In this document: one piece after another, positions 52,340 to 59,413 of the stretch
How positions within the stretch are numbered: position 1 is the stretch's first letter
How the letters are laid out: each line of letters opens with the position of its first letter
Origin: Bacteroidota bacterium
GTDB lineage: Bacteria > Bacteroidota > Bacteroidia > Chitinophagales > Chitinophagaceae
Assembly (NCBI GenBank): GCA_013288745.1
Contig: JABDBG010000007.1
Location: 1-59,413, forward strand
Length of the DNA: 59,413 bases
Direction of reading: 5' to 3'
Notes under the pieces: model-generated
What the model was told of the DNA's origin: nothing
Seen by the model: only the letters and a program-made list of their open reading frames with translations
Database searches by the model: none
Translations under genes and position numbers: made by a program

Positions 52340-54310
52340 TTATTCTGCAGGAATGATATTAATAATTACAGTTCTGTTATAAAAACGTTCTTCGGGAAGG
52401 CTGTTTTCAAAAGGCGCATTATCCGTATCTGCACCGGATCCGTGGGTTTCAAATTTAACCCCTGTCTTTCCCGTAGTTGATAATGCTTGTTGAATAATTT
52501 CCTGTGCATCTTTTACTCTTTTATCAGATAACGAAAGATTGTGCTTTTCATCGCCGATAATATCAGTATGGCCATAAATAATAACTGTTCCATTTTCAGG
52601 GATATGAGGCGTTACAACTTCGGTAAGAAATTTTTTGTACGAAGCAATTGTTCTCGATTTATCAAAATCAAACAGGATACTGTAGCGCAAGTCTTCTTGC
52701 TTTGCATCAGCTGATTTCACCAGATCTATATGACTTTCTTTCTTAACAGAATCACCCGCATTTGTTTCTCCGATCATCAAAATTTTATAACTACCCTGCG
52801 TGTTATTTCCTAAGATGGTTTTTCTTAAAACTGCAGCTTCATCTTTTGTATAAGGTCCGTAATACTGCACGTTACCCTGTTTATCGCTAATTTGTACAGA
52901 CCATGATTTAAGTAAAGTATCAGCTCCCGGTACGGTAAAAATTACAAGGCTATCCAACGGATTTTGATCTGGTGTTGTTATTTCTACAGATTTTAAAAAT
53001 ACGGAAGCTCCTTCCCCTGATTGCATTAGTAATTCAGGAGATGTTGTTGTGATATCTACTCTGTGATCATCTTCACGTAACAACGCAAGATCTTTTTTAC
53101 CACCCGGGTGTTCTGATGGAACAATAGGTTTATTTCTACCCTCGGTACTTATTCTTGAAGCGCTGATACCAAAAGCCGTTACTAAATATTGCTTGATATT
53201 GTCTGCCATCATTTTACCTTCCTTCGGATTTTTGTATGCCGCACCAGTTAATGTAATAGAACTTTGAGGATTAGCCAACATACGTGCACCAATGATATTT
53301 AAAATATTATGATACACTGCTAACTGCCTGGATGAGCGGTTGTTTACATTATCAGATTGGCCACCTTGCTGTAGCTGTTGCTCGTTAAATAATATTGCTT
53401 CCGATTGACTTAACAGCATGTATCGTTTTGGTATTTCTGCTGACCCATCATCAAAAAATACTGCATTACAAAGCGGGAATGTTTCTTTCACTTTACGATT
53501 GGCTGCAACTACTGTTGGCGCCTCAATAGAAAATTGAATTTCCTTTTTAATCACGGGAGGTGCCTGAGGCACTACTACTGCTACTGCTTGTTTTGATTTT
53601 TTTACTTTTCCGAATTTAAGTGCAACTCCTGTACGAATAGTGTAGAATGACCACGAGTCTGCTGAGCGCGGATCATGACCAAAATCTGTAAGAAAAGATA
53701 CAAATGGAGAAAGTACCATTTGAGTACTTTTTGTTTTTGCAGAAAGTGGAATATCTATACCTGCACCAGCCTGAGCTGAAATCACCGCACTGTGTATATC
53801 ACTCCAGTCGCCTTTGGTATCTGCTTGTTTTTGCTGTGTGTATGTAAATGATTTGGATACGTTAAAACTTACTGTTGGCCCGGCGAATATGTAAAACGAA
53901 TTACCAAAGGGTGCTATCCGTAAACTTGGTTCAATAGTAACATAACTAATATTAGTTGATAAGGTTGCTGCACAATTGCATGGTGCCTCAACACCATTGA
54001 ATTTACCGCCACGATTATCGTATGCTATATTTAACATACCGCCCCATATTTTATTGGGACGATATTCGGTCAACAACGAAAAATAAGGCCGTACACCTGC
54101 TCCCTTATGAAAAGCCGTTGGAACTGTCAGGTTCCCGTTGAGCATTTGCGTTGTGCCACGATAAAAATTAAAATTTGCGGCACCGGATATACCGAACCAC
54201 CATACGGGCTGTGGTTGACTTATTTTTTGTGAATACCCGGTAACTCCTGTTAAAACTGCCACGAAAAATAGAATAGCAATTTTTTGTCTTAGCGTATAAA
54301 ATAGTAACAT
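52340..54310 (-). CDS. OmpA-family outer-membrane protein
   Basis: A 656-residue exported protein. The ATG at 54310 begins 'MLLFYTLRQKIAILFFVAVLTGVTGYSQ', a signal peptide; an ATG at 54364 would lie inside a hairpin, so it was not used. An N-terminal beta-barrel-like domain spans about residues 40-230. A second region of about 230 residues contains 'SILFDFDKSRTIASYKKFLTEVVTPHIPENGTVIIYGHTDIIGDEKHNLSLSDKRVKDAQEIIQ', which is the OmpA peptidoglycan-binding core, close to the C-terminus. An earlier 'LTGAAYKNPKEGKMMADNIKQYL' segment resembles another half of an OmpA-like fold. It lies between two DUF3494 genes. Confidence 0.85.
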   Translation of the reverse strand: MLLFYTLRQKIAILFFVAVLTGVTGYSQKISQPQPVWWFGISGAANFNFYRGTTQMLNGNLTVPTAFHKGAGVRPYFSLLTEYRPNKIWGGMLNIAYDNRGGKFNGVEAPCNCAATLSTNISYVTIEPSLRIAPFGNSFYIFAGPTVSFNVSKSFTYTQQKQADTKGDWSDIHSAVISAQAGAGIDIPLSAKTKSTQMVLSPFVSFLTDFGHDPRSADSWSFYTIRTGVALKFGKVKKSKQAVAVVVPQAPPVIKKEIQFSIEAPTVVAANRKVKETFPLCNAVFFDDGSAEIPKRYMLLSQSEAILFNEQQLQQGGQSDNVNNRSSRQLAVYHNILNIIGARMLANPQSSITLTGAAYKNPKEGKMMADNIKQYLVTAFGISASRISTEGRNKPIVPSEHPGGKKDLALLREDDHRVDITTTSPELLMQSGEGASVFLKSVEITTPDQNPLDSLVIFTVPGADTLLKSWSVQISDKQGNVQYYGPYTKDEAAVLRKTILGNNTQGSYKILMIGETNAGDSVKKESHIDLVKSADAKQEDLRYSILFDFDKSRTIASYKKFLTEVVTPHIPENGTVIIYGHTDIIGDEKHNLSLSDKRVKDAQEIIQQALSTTGKTGVKFETHGSGADTDNAPFENSLPEERFYNRTVIINIIPAE

Positions 54311-54343
54311 AATTTTTAAATTGATTTTATTGTTTTCATTTAA

Positions 54344-54377
54344 TCTAATAGCCTCATTTCGCAATGGGGCTATTAGA
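54344..54377. promoter_or_regulatory. Hairpin between the second ice-binding gene and the OmpA gene
   Basis: 10-bp stem (TCTAATAGCC with GGCTATTAGA) around a loop, with T-rich sequence on the plus strand. It lies in the leader of the 52340 gene. It supports the choice of the later start and parallels the hairpin before the 51392 gene. Confidence 0.5.
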
Positions 54378-54385
54378 ATTATTTT

Positions 54386-55912
54386 TTAAGGGACGTTTAT
54401 AGTTGTATTAACCATCGTGACTGAAGCATGTAAAGAAAGAGCTCTACCATTAAGCACTGTTTGAACAGCATTGCCGGCAGTAGAAAAAGTTACTCCTGCA
54501 GAAGCAATGATAGTTCCTACCATAACACCTCCACCTGCTCCATTAATAACTGCAGCAGAACCAACATACCAAAATACATTATTAGGCGATGCTCCATTTA
54601 TCAGCATAACGTTACGAGCACCTGCAGGACCAGCAATACCTACTGTTAATCCTGCTGCTGTTTGAAATATCCATACTGCATTCGGATCACCCTTTGCATC
54701 AAGTGTAAGGTTTCCGTTTGTTATTTTAAAAGTGCCACTTGCAGATTTATAAATGCCGGGTGCTAAAGTCAAGCCGCCTAATTCGCCTGCACCGGGATCT
54801 GTACCGCCGGGTTTTGAAGCGGGAGAAATACTATTATAATCTTTAGTTGCATCTAACAATGCCTGAGTTGCAATTGCAAATGAAGTTGCAGTCCCTGGAG
54901 CAGGAGGAGCCGTATAAATCCTGCCCGTTACATCTCCTTTGTTAAGCGGTGTTTCGGTATAAACATCACCTGTTGTTCCATCATGAAAACCTGTTATTAA
55001 AGTAGATGCGCCCGTTGTGCTAATGCTTCCATTATTTATTATCGTATTTAATCCCTGGTTGGTTATACCTGCACTACCTCCAAAAGCTCCAAAAATAGAA
55101 TCACTTCCTAAAGCCGGTCTCATCTGTGATTGTCCTGTTGTAAAGCTCCATACATAATTAATTGCAAGTGCATTGCCTGCCAGGTCTTTTACTCCTGTTG
55201 TAATAGTTGCTGTATAAGTAGTATTAGGGGCCAAAGGAACCAGCGGAGAAAAAATGGCTGTAGTATCAGTGTATGTTACCTTTCCTAGAATGGTATTAGT
55301 TCCTTGTTTAAGAATAAATGTTGTTGTATTAATAGTTGAAGGATCCATCGGTTCACTAAATGTTGCAGCAATTTTTTTATCAAGAGGAACAAAAGTTTCT
55401 GTGTTAGCTGGATCTGTGGAAATTACTGTTGGAGGTATAAGGTCAATCAAAGTACCTGTAGTAAAACTCCACGTATAATTATTTTGTAATGCACTACCCA
55501 GTGAGTCTTTAACTCCCGTCGTAATCGTAGCGACATATATGGTATTTGGTGAAAGATTAACTAATGGCGAGAAAACAGCTGTTGTACCATTGTACGTAAC
55601 CACACCTGAGATCACTGTTGTTCCTTGTTTTAGAACAAAAGTGGAAGTGTTAATGGTTGAAGGATTCATCACCTCATTAAAAGAAGCTGTGATCTTTGTA
55701 TTAAGACTTACATTAACAGCATTATTTACAGGATTGGTTGAAATTACTGTCGGGCAAACACCGATGATTCCTTTCTGCTCCCTGTCTTTTTCACATCCTG
55801 TTGCAAAAATGATTAAAAGAAAAAACATGATCCATTTATTAATGGGGACTTTAGAACAGCTTTTATATACACGCGAAAGGATACCTGTGGTATCAAAAGA
55901 TTCTTTTTTCAT
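54386..55912 (-). CDS. Two Ig-like (Big_5) domains fused to a DUF3494 ice-binding-like domain, lipoprotein
   Basis: A 508-residue exported protein. A polar N-region (MKKESFDTTGILSRVYKSCS) precedes a hydrophobic segment and the lipobox FATGC. Two Big_5-type Ig modules follow, each about 105 residues: 'CPTVISTNPVNNAVNVSLNTKITASFNEVMNPSTINTSTFVLKQGT' and 'PPTVISTDPANTETFVPLDKKIAATFSEPMDPSTINTTTFILKQGT'. The C-terminal 230 residues are DUF3494 and nearly collinear with the 51392 product. The lipid anchor, Ig spacer and ice-binding domain suggest a surface adhesin that may bind ice or another crystalline surface. The gene is 21 bases before the following stop region, and its leader is like that of its paralogue. 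Confidence 0.93.
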   Translation of the reverse strand: MKKESFDTTGILSRVYKSCSKVPINKWIMFFLLIIFATGCEKDREQKGIIGVCPTVISTNPVNNAVNVSLNTKITASFNEVMNPSTINTSTFVLKQGTTVISGVVTYNGTTAVFSPLVNLSPNTIYVATITTGVKDSLGSALQNNYTWSFTTGTLIDLIPPTVISTDPANTETFVPLDKKIAATFSEPMDPSTINTTTFILKQGTNTILGKVTYTDTTAIFSPLVPLAPNTTYTATITTGVKDLAGNALAINYVWSFTTGQSQMRPALGSDSIFGAFGGSAGITNQGLNTIINNGSISTTGASTLITGFHDGTTGDVYTETPLNKGDVTGRIYTAPPAPGTATSFAIATQALLDATKDYNSISPASKPGGTDPGAGELGGLTLAPGIYKSASGTFKITNGNLTLDAKGDPNAVWIFQTAAGLTVGIAGPAGARNVMLINGASPNNVFWYVGSAAVINGAGGGVMVGTIIASAGVTFSTAGNAVQTVLNGRALSLHASVTMVNTTINVP

Positions 55913-56241
55913 TATTGTATTTTAGATAAACTGAGTAGGACAGTATCGGATTATAATCACGACCTGTTTTTTGTGCGCTGAACTGAAAGGATAAGTATTT
56001 ATTGTAGCTATCTTAACGACTCACTATAGTAAAGGATAAAACTATGCCGTCTTTATAAACCGTTGTTCACAATTATCTCAAGCTAATATTGATGAGTGGG
56101 AATTAATTAAAAAGGAAATCGTAGAGGGATTTGCCCTATACGGGATATAAATGGGCACAATGGGCTAATTTTTATTTTGGATTTGTAACAGCGAAAGCGG
56201 AAAAATTCAAAATAGCTTGTTGTTCTTAAGTAAAGATATTT
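55913..56241. other. Gap of 329 bases with conserved leader, T7-like core and a decayed frame
   Basis: The first 34 bases are the leader of the 54386 gene. At 56016-56029 the sequence ACGACTCACTATAG matches the T7 RNA polymerase promoter core from -13 to +1. A 36-codon plus-strand frame (56040-56150, ending 'NIDEWELIKKEIVEGFALYGI') has no start codon and looks like the tail of a lost gene. No other feature was seen. Confidence 0.45.
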
Positions 56242-56451
56242 TTATGAAGCTATCTTATTATCCGACAGCCCCCTGATCACTAATTGATTACTTTCATTGA
56301 CATCGATCGGATACTCTATTTCCTGAACCGTTGTAAAGTATAATTTCCCTTCTTTTATCCGCTGAACGATTTCATCTTTTACTTCCGAATTTATTCCTGA
56401 TACTAAATCATGATACATGCTATAATCTATTAGTACTGGTACTGCTTCCAT
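56242..56451 (-). CDS. Small hypothetical protein
   Basis: A 69-residue soluble protein (MEAVPVLIDYSMYHDLVSGIN...QEIEYPIDVNESNQLVIRGLSDNKIAS). The pattern of a helix followed by two beta strands is plausible for a small folded protein. I recognise no family. The 210-base stretch upstream (56452-56661) shows nothing I recognise, and there is no clear promoter, so reality of the gene is uncertain. Confidence 0.45.
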   Translation of the reverse strand: MEAVPVLIDYSMYHDLVSGINSEVKDEIVQRIKEGKLYFTTVQEIEYPIDVNESNQLVIRGLSDNKIAS

Positions 56452-56661
56452 TCTATAATTTTTTTAAATTTATCTTTTAGCTTATTAAAAATAGCAAACA
56501 TAGTGCCGCCTAATATATTATTTACTGTCATATTATACGCCTGTTATCATGTATTACTACCCTAAGAGACCTAAACAAAATTTTAAAGGGCATAATATTT
56601 GTCCATTAAATGTAATAAGCAATTAAAAAATTATGAACATCTCCTTACTTAATTAAAATCT

Positions 56662-57069
56662 ATGAAAAAGATAATTATTTCAGGCTTGGTTGCAGGCGTA
56701 ATTTTTTTAATCCTAAGTATTTTAATTGGGTTTGTTATCAGTTATTTATTCCCCAATATCATAATGCCGTATTCCGATTCTGCTTTTAGCATGCAATCAG
56801 ATAGAATAGCATTTTATTATCTGCATCCTTTTATAATTGGATTAGCACTCTCATGGTTTTGGACCCGTTTTAAAGAAACTTTAAAAGGATCATATATTAC
56901 AAAAGGGGTTGAATTTGGATTGATCTATGCTGCAGTGGCCGTATTTCCAATGATGTGGCTAATTTATAGCGCGATGAGTATATCCTTCCTACTTATTACG
57001 ATATGGTTTCTATTGGCATTATTACAGGCGGTAATTGCCGGATTAGTTTTTGAAAAGATGAATCCTTAA
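56662..57069 (+). CDS. Small integral membrane protein
   Basis: A 135-residue protein with four hydrophobic segments (about residues 5-28, 50-70, 88-107 and 110-131). It begins MKKIIISGLVAGVIFLILSI and contains 'YLHPFIIGLALSWFWTRFKETLKG'. The arrangement resembles small four-helix membrane proteins of unknown function. No family name is assigned. It converges on the histidine-kinase gene 30 bases away. Confidence 0.7.
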   Translation: MKKIIISGLVAGVIFLILSILIGFVISYLFPNIIMPYSDSAFSMQSDRIAFYYLHPFIIGLALSWFWTRFKETLKGSYITKGVEFGLIYAAVAVFPMMWLIYSAMSISFLLITIWFLLALLQAVIAGLVFEKMNP

Positions 57070-57099
57070 TAATATAGTGAAAGCAAAACAGGTGATTGT

Positions 57100-58395
57100 T
57101 TATTTATTTGACAGATGATAAACCTGTTCATTTTGATATATATTATTCATTGCTTTTAAAGGCAGTGAAATAATAAAGGTTGTACCGTGATTATCCTGGC
57201 TTAATGCGGATATAAAACCATTATGTTTTTCTACAATTCTTTTACACAAAGCCAATCCGATACCGGTGCCTTCGTATTCACTATTTCCATGTAATCTTTT
57301 AAACATGTCAAATATTTGCTCTGCATATCTTTGATCGAATCCTATACCGTTATCACGGATAAAAATTCGGTAAAATGGAGTGGTCGTTAAATTATTAACA
57401 GTATTGTCTCTCTTATCCTTATTCATACCGACCTCTGAATAAATATCGATCACAGGAGTTGTATCTTTTTTGGAATACTTTAATGCGTTTCCTATTAAAT
57501 TAGAAAGGAGAGGCCGAAACAGTCCAGGTATAACTTCCAATTCAGGTAGATCTCCAATCATAACCTGTGCGTTTTTCGCAGTAATGGCATCTTGCATATC
57601 GGATAAAACTTCCTGTACCAACAGGTTTAGATCTGTTTTTACTAAACTGGCTGAGCTATTGGATATTTTAGAAAACTCAAGTATGTCTTTTATCAGATTT
57701 TGCATACGTTCTGCTGAATTCTGAATTCGCTGAACATATTTTATAGCTTCCTCATCAAGCATTCCTTTTCGTTTTACAAAAAGAAAATCACTATAGATCC
57801 TGATCTTTCTTAATGGCTCTTGCAAATCATGTGAAGACATAAATGCAAAGCGATCCAATTCTTTATTTACTGTTTCTAATCGTTGAACACTTTCGAGTAG
57901 TTGGCGATTCAATTCAACGACTTTCTCTTCTGATATTTTCCTTTCATGAATTTCATTTTCAAGGCTCTTATTGATCACTATTAATTTTTGTTCATGCGCC
58001 TGCAGTTGGTAATTTTTTGTATAGAGATCAACAAACACACCTACTTTAATACGCAACAATTCCGGATTAATTGGCTTGTATATATAATCAACCGCGCCCA
58101 AACGATATCCCTGGAATATATGATCCTCTCCATAACTATTGGCAGTTATAAAAATTATTGGGATATGTTTTAATTTCTCTCTTTCATAAATTAATGCAGC
58201 AGTTTCGAAGCCATTCATATTGGGCATCTTCACATCCATTAATATCAATGCAAAATTAAATTCTGACAATAATATTTTTAGCGCTTGTCTACCTGAGCTA
58301 GCTTTTACTAATTCATACCCATCAGGTTCCAGTATGGTTTCCATCGAAAAAAGATTATCCTCCCGATCATCAACTAAAAGAATCTTTTGCTTCAT
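57100..58395 (-). CDS. Response-regulator/histidine-kinase hybrid
   Basis: A 431-residue cytoplasmic signalling protein. The N-terminal receiver domain (residues 1-125) has Asp54 as the phosphoacceptor (ILMDVKMPN) with the DD pair at 9-10. A coiled-coil region (about 130-175) leads to a HisKA domain with His189 in MSSHDLQEPLRKI, then the HATPase domain (N box 'NLIGNALKYSKK', G boxes 'DNGIGFD' and 'GTGIGLALCKRIVEKHNG'). It has no membrane segment. The upstream gene (58405-59413) lies nine bases away and is a multi-receiver protein, so phosphoryl groups probably pass between them. Confidence 0.93.
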   Translation of the reverse strand: MKQKILLVDDREDNLFSMETILEPDGYELVKASSGRQALKILLSEFNFALILMDVKMPNMNGFETAALIYEREKLKHIPIIFITANSYGEDHIFQGYRLGAVDYIYKPINPELLRIKVGVFVDLYTKNYQLQAHEQKLIVINKSLENEIHERKISEEKVVELNRQLLESVQRLETVNKELDRFAFMSSHDLQEPLRKIRIYSDFLFVKRKGMLDEEAIKYVQRIQNSAERMQNLIKDILEFSKISNSSASLVKTDLNLLVQEVLSDMQDAITAKNAQVMIGDLPELEVIPGLFRPLLSNLIGNALKYSKKDTTPVIDIYSEVGMNKDKRDNTVNNLTTTPFYRIFIRDNGIGFDQRYAEQIFDMFKRLHGNSEYEGTGIGLALCKRIVEKHNGFISALSQDNHGTTFIISLPLKAMNNIYQNEQVYHLSNK

Positions 58396-58404
58396 GAATT
58401 ATAT

Positions 58405-59413
58405 TTATTTATAAAACCAAATTCGCATTAAAGAGAGTAACTGATCTATTTTCAGCGGTTTAGTAATGTAATCAGATGCACCGGCTTCAATACACTTTTG
58501 CCGATCTCCTTTCATTGCCTTGGCCGTAACCGCTATAATCGGCAATAAATTATTGGTATGCTCTCTTCTTATTTTTTGAGTTGTTTCGTAACCATCCATT
58601 TCAGGCATCATAATATCCATTAACACCATATCAATTTTCGGGTTATCATTATTAATTATCTCTATAGCTTCTTTACCACTTTCGGCTGTAATGGCATTCA
58701 CATTTAATCTCTCAAAAACCGTTGTTAAGGCGAATAAATTTCTTACATCGTCATCAACTACTAACACATTTTTGCCAGTAAGTATATCGTCTTTAATACG
58801 CATATTTTCAATAATGCGCTGCTTTTCCGGTGGCAGGTCCCTGTGTTTTTGATGAAGATGTATAACAGTCTCTTCTAATAAATGTTCTAAAGAATTAACG
58901 CCTTTTAATAAAACCGTATTAGATATCTGGTTGATCTGCGCTAATTCTTTTTTATCAAAATCTTTTGCAGAATAAACAATAACGGGCGTTAATTTTTTCT
59001 TAGTATCGCTTACTTTATTAACCATATCAATACCAGATATATCCGGCAACGTATAGTCCATAATAATGCAATCAAAATCTTTTTGCGTTAATTGTTGGAT
59101 CGCTTTTTTTCCTGTATTGGCGATACTCACATTAACGTTATCGTTTTTGATCATTTTTGAAATTTGTGAAGAATCAATTTCATTATCTTCTATCACTAAT
59201 ATTTTCTTTGCCTCAGTTCTACTGGTCGATATTATATCTGCAAAAAGATCATCCAACACTTCATTACCTAATGGCTTTAAAAGGAAACTCCGTGCGCCAC
59301 GTTTTAAGGCTAATGATCTATTTTCTTCTCCGGAAATAAGATGAATAGGAATATGCCTGTAATTGAGATCATTCTTAAGCATGTCAAGCACTTTCCATCC
59401 ACTTGTATCTGGC
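58405..59413 (-). CDS. Multi-receiver signalling protein, C-terminal part of a likely hybrid histidine kinase (truncated by the window)
   Basis: The frame is open to the window edge, so the true start is outside. The visible part holds the end of one receiver (starting 'PDTSGWKVLDML') and two complete receivers: 'KKILVIEDNEIDSS ... DFDCIIMDYTLPD' and 'KNVLVVDDDVRNLF ... KIDMVLMDIMMPEMDG' with the conserved Lys in 'YITKPLKI'. The arrangement of three receivers at the C-terminus is typical of large hybrid sensor kinases of Bacteroidota, in which the kinase core and sensor lie N-terminal; those are not seen here. The 57100-58395 gene follows nine bases downstream. Confidence 0.88.
   Translation of the reverse strand, partial: PDTSGWKVLDMLKNDLNYRHIPIHLISGEENRSLALKRGARSFLLKPLGNEVLDDLFADIISTSRTEAKKILVIEDNEIDSSQISKMIKNDNVNVSIANTGKKAIQQLTQKDFDCIIMDYTLPDISGIDMVNKVSDTKKKLTPVIVYSAKDFDKKELAQINQISNTVLLKGVNSLEHLLEETVIHLHQKHRDLPPEKQRIIENMRIKDDILTGKNVLVVDDDVRNLFALTTVFERLNVNAITAESGKEAIEIINNDNPKIDMVLMDIMMPEMDGYETTQKIRREHTNNLLPIIAVTAKAMKGDRQKCIEAGASDYITKPLKIDQLLSLMRIWFYK

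Noticed and set aside
1-59413. tRNA, rRNA, insertion sequence, integrase, toxin-antitoxin or prophage genes
   Set aside because: None was seen on either strand by reading; no att-like repeat or transposase motif was found. A tRNA scan would be decisive and was not possible here.

Overview
The window is AT-rich chromosomal DNA from a member of the Bacteroidota, most likely a Chitinophagaceae-type soil or freshwater bacterium. Three secreted proteins (15519-18071, 35986-37332, 43880-46687) end in type IX secretion (T9SS) type A sorting domains. There are also DUF4476, DUF5723-type/OmpA and lipoprotein genes, hardly any Shine-Dalgarno sequences, and several promoters of the Bacteroidota TTG-N17-23-TAnnTTTG type. 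No rRNA, tRNA, CRISPR array, transposase or prophage gene was seen. The species assignment is inference.

Layout. 1-10.2 kb: the start of truA, a DUF4476 protein, an M1 aminopeptidase, a phytase-esterase-like secreted protein, a VOC enzyme, a MuiA/DUF4139 protein and glycine decarboxylase GcvP. 10.2-15.5 kb: a YkgJ-type cysteine-cluster protein, an MFS exporter, a deoxynucleoside kinase, FolK, an ABC-2 permease without an ATPase, an SRPBCC protein and a small exported protein. 15.5-23.5 kb: a large T9SS substrate, a SelW-like protein, an unusual Nramp-family transporter, an OmpA protein with TSP3 repeats, and two tandem lipoproteins. 23.5-30.9 kb: a DNA-repair block (Nei-like glycosylase, DUF72 protein, Ku, ferritin, two small proteins, three-domain LigD, YihY). 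30.9-37.6 kb: YceI, an LpxL-like acyltransferase, two small stress-type proteins, EutB-EutC, a T9SS substrate and a small orphan protein. 37.7-43.8 kb: a disaccharide-phosphorolysis operon (beta-phosphoglucomutase, sugar transporter, GH65 phosphorylase) with a recognisable promoter and operator, then a second MFS gene. 43.9-47.9 kb: a modular secreted GH18 chitinase, a long gene-poor gap and small orphan genes. 47.9-51.3 kb: a copper operon (AraC-type regulator with an HMA-like head, CopA ATPase, CopZ-like chaperone). 51.4-55.9 kb: two DUF3494 ice-binding-type lipoproteins flanking an OmpA-family protein. 55.9-59.4 kb: a gap with a T7-promoter-like core, two small genes, and a two-gene phosphorelay cassette that runs off the end.

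How the genes work together. The GH65 operon should import a glucose disaccharide, split it with phosphate and convert beta-glucose-1-phosphate to glucose-6-phosphate. Ku and LigD form a two-component non-homologous end-joining system. The copper operon should sense and export Cu(I). EutB and EutC form ethanolamine ammonia-lyase without the rest of a eut operon. No complete new defence or mobile system was recognised. The most interesting leads are the DUF3494-OmpA-DUF3494 cluster with conserved leaders, the Nramp homologue that lost its metal-ligand residues, the HMA-headed AraC regulator, the operator-promoter of the GH65 operon, and paired TGGCAT-type elements before two stress-like small genes.
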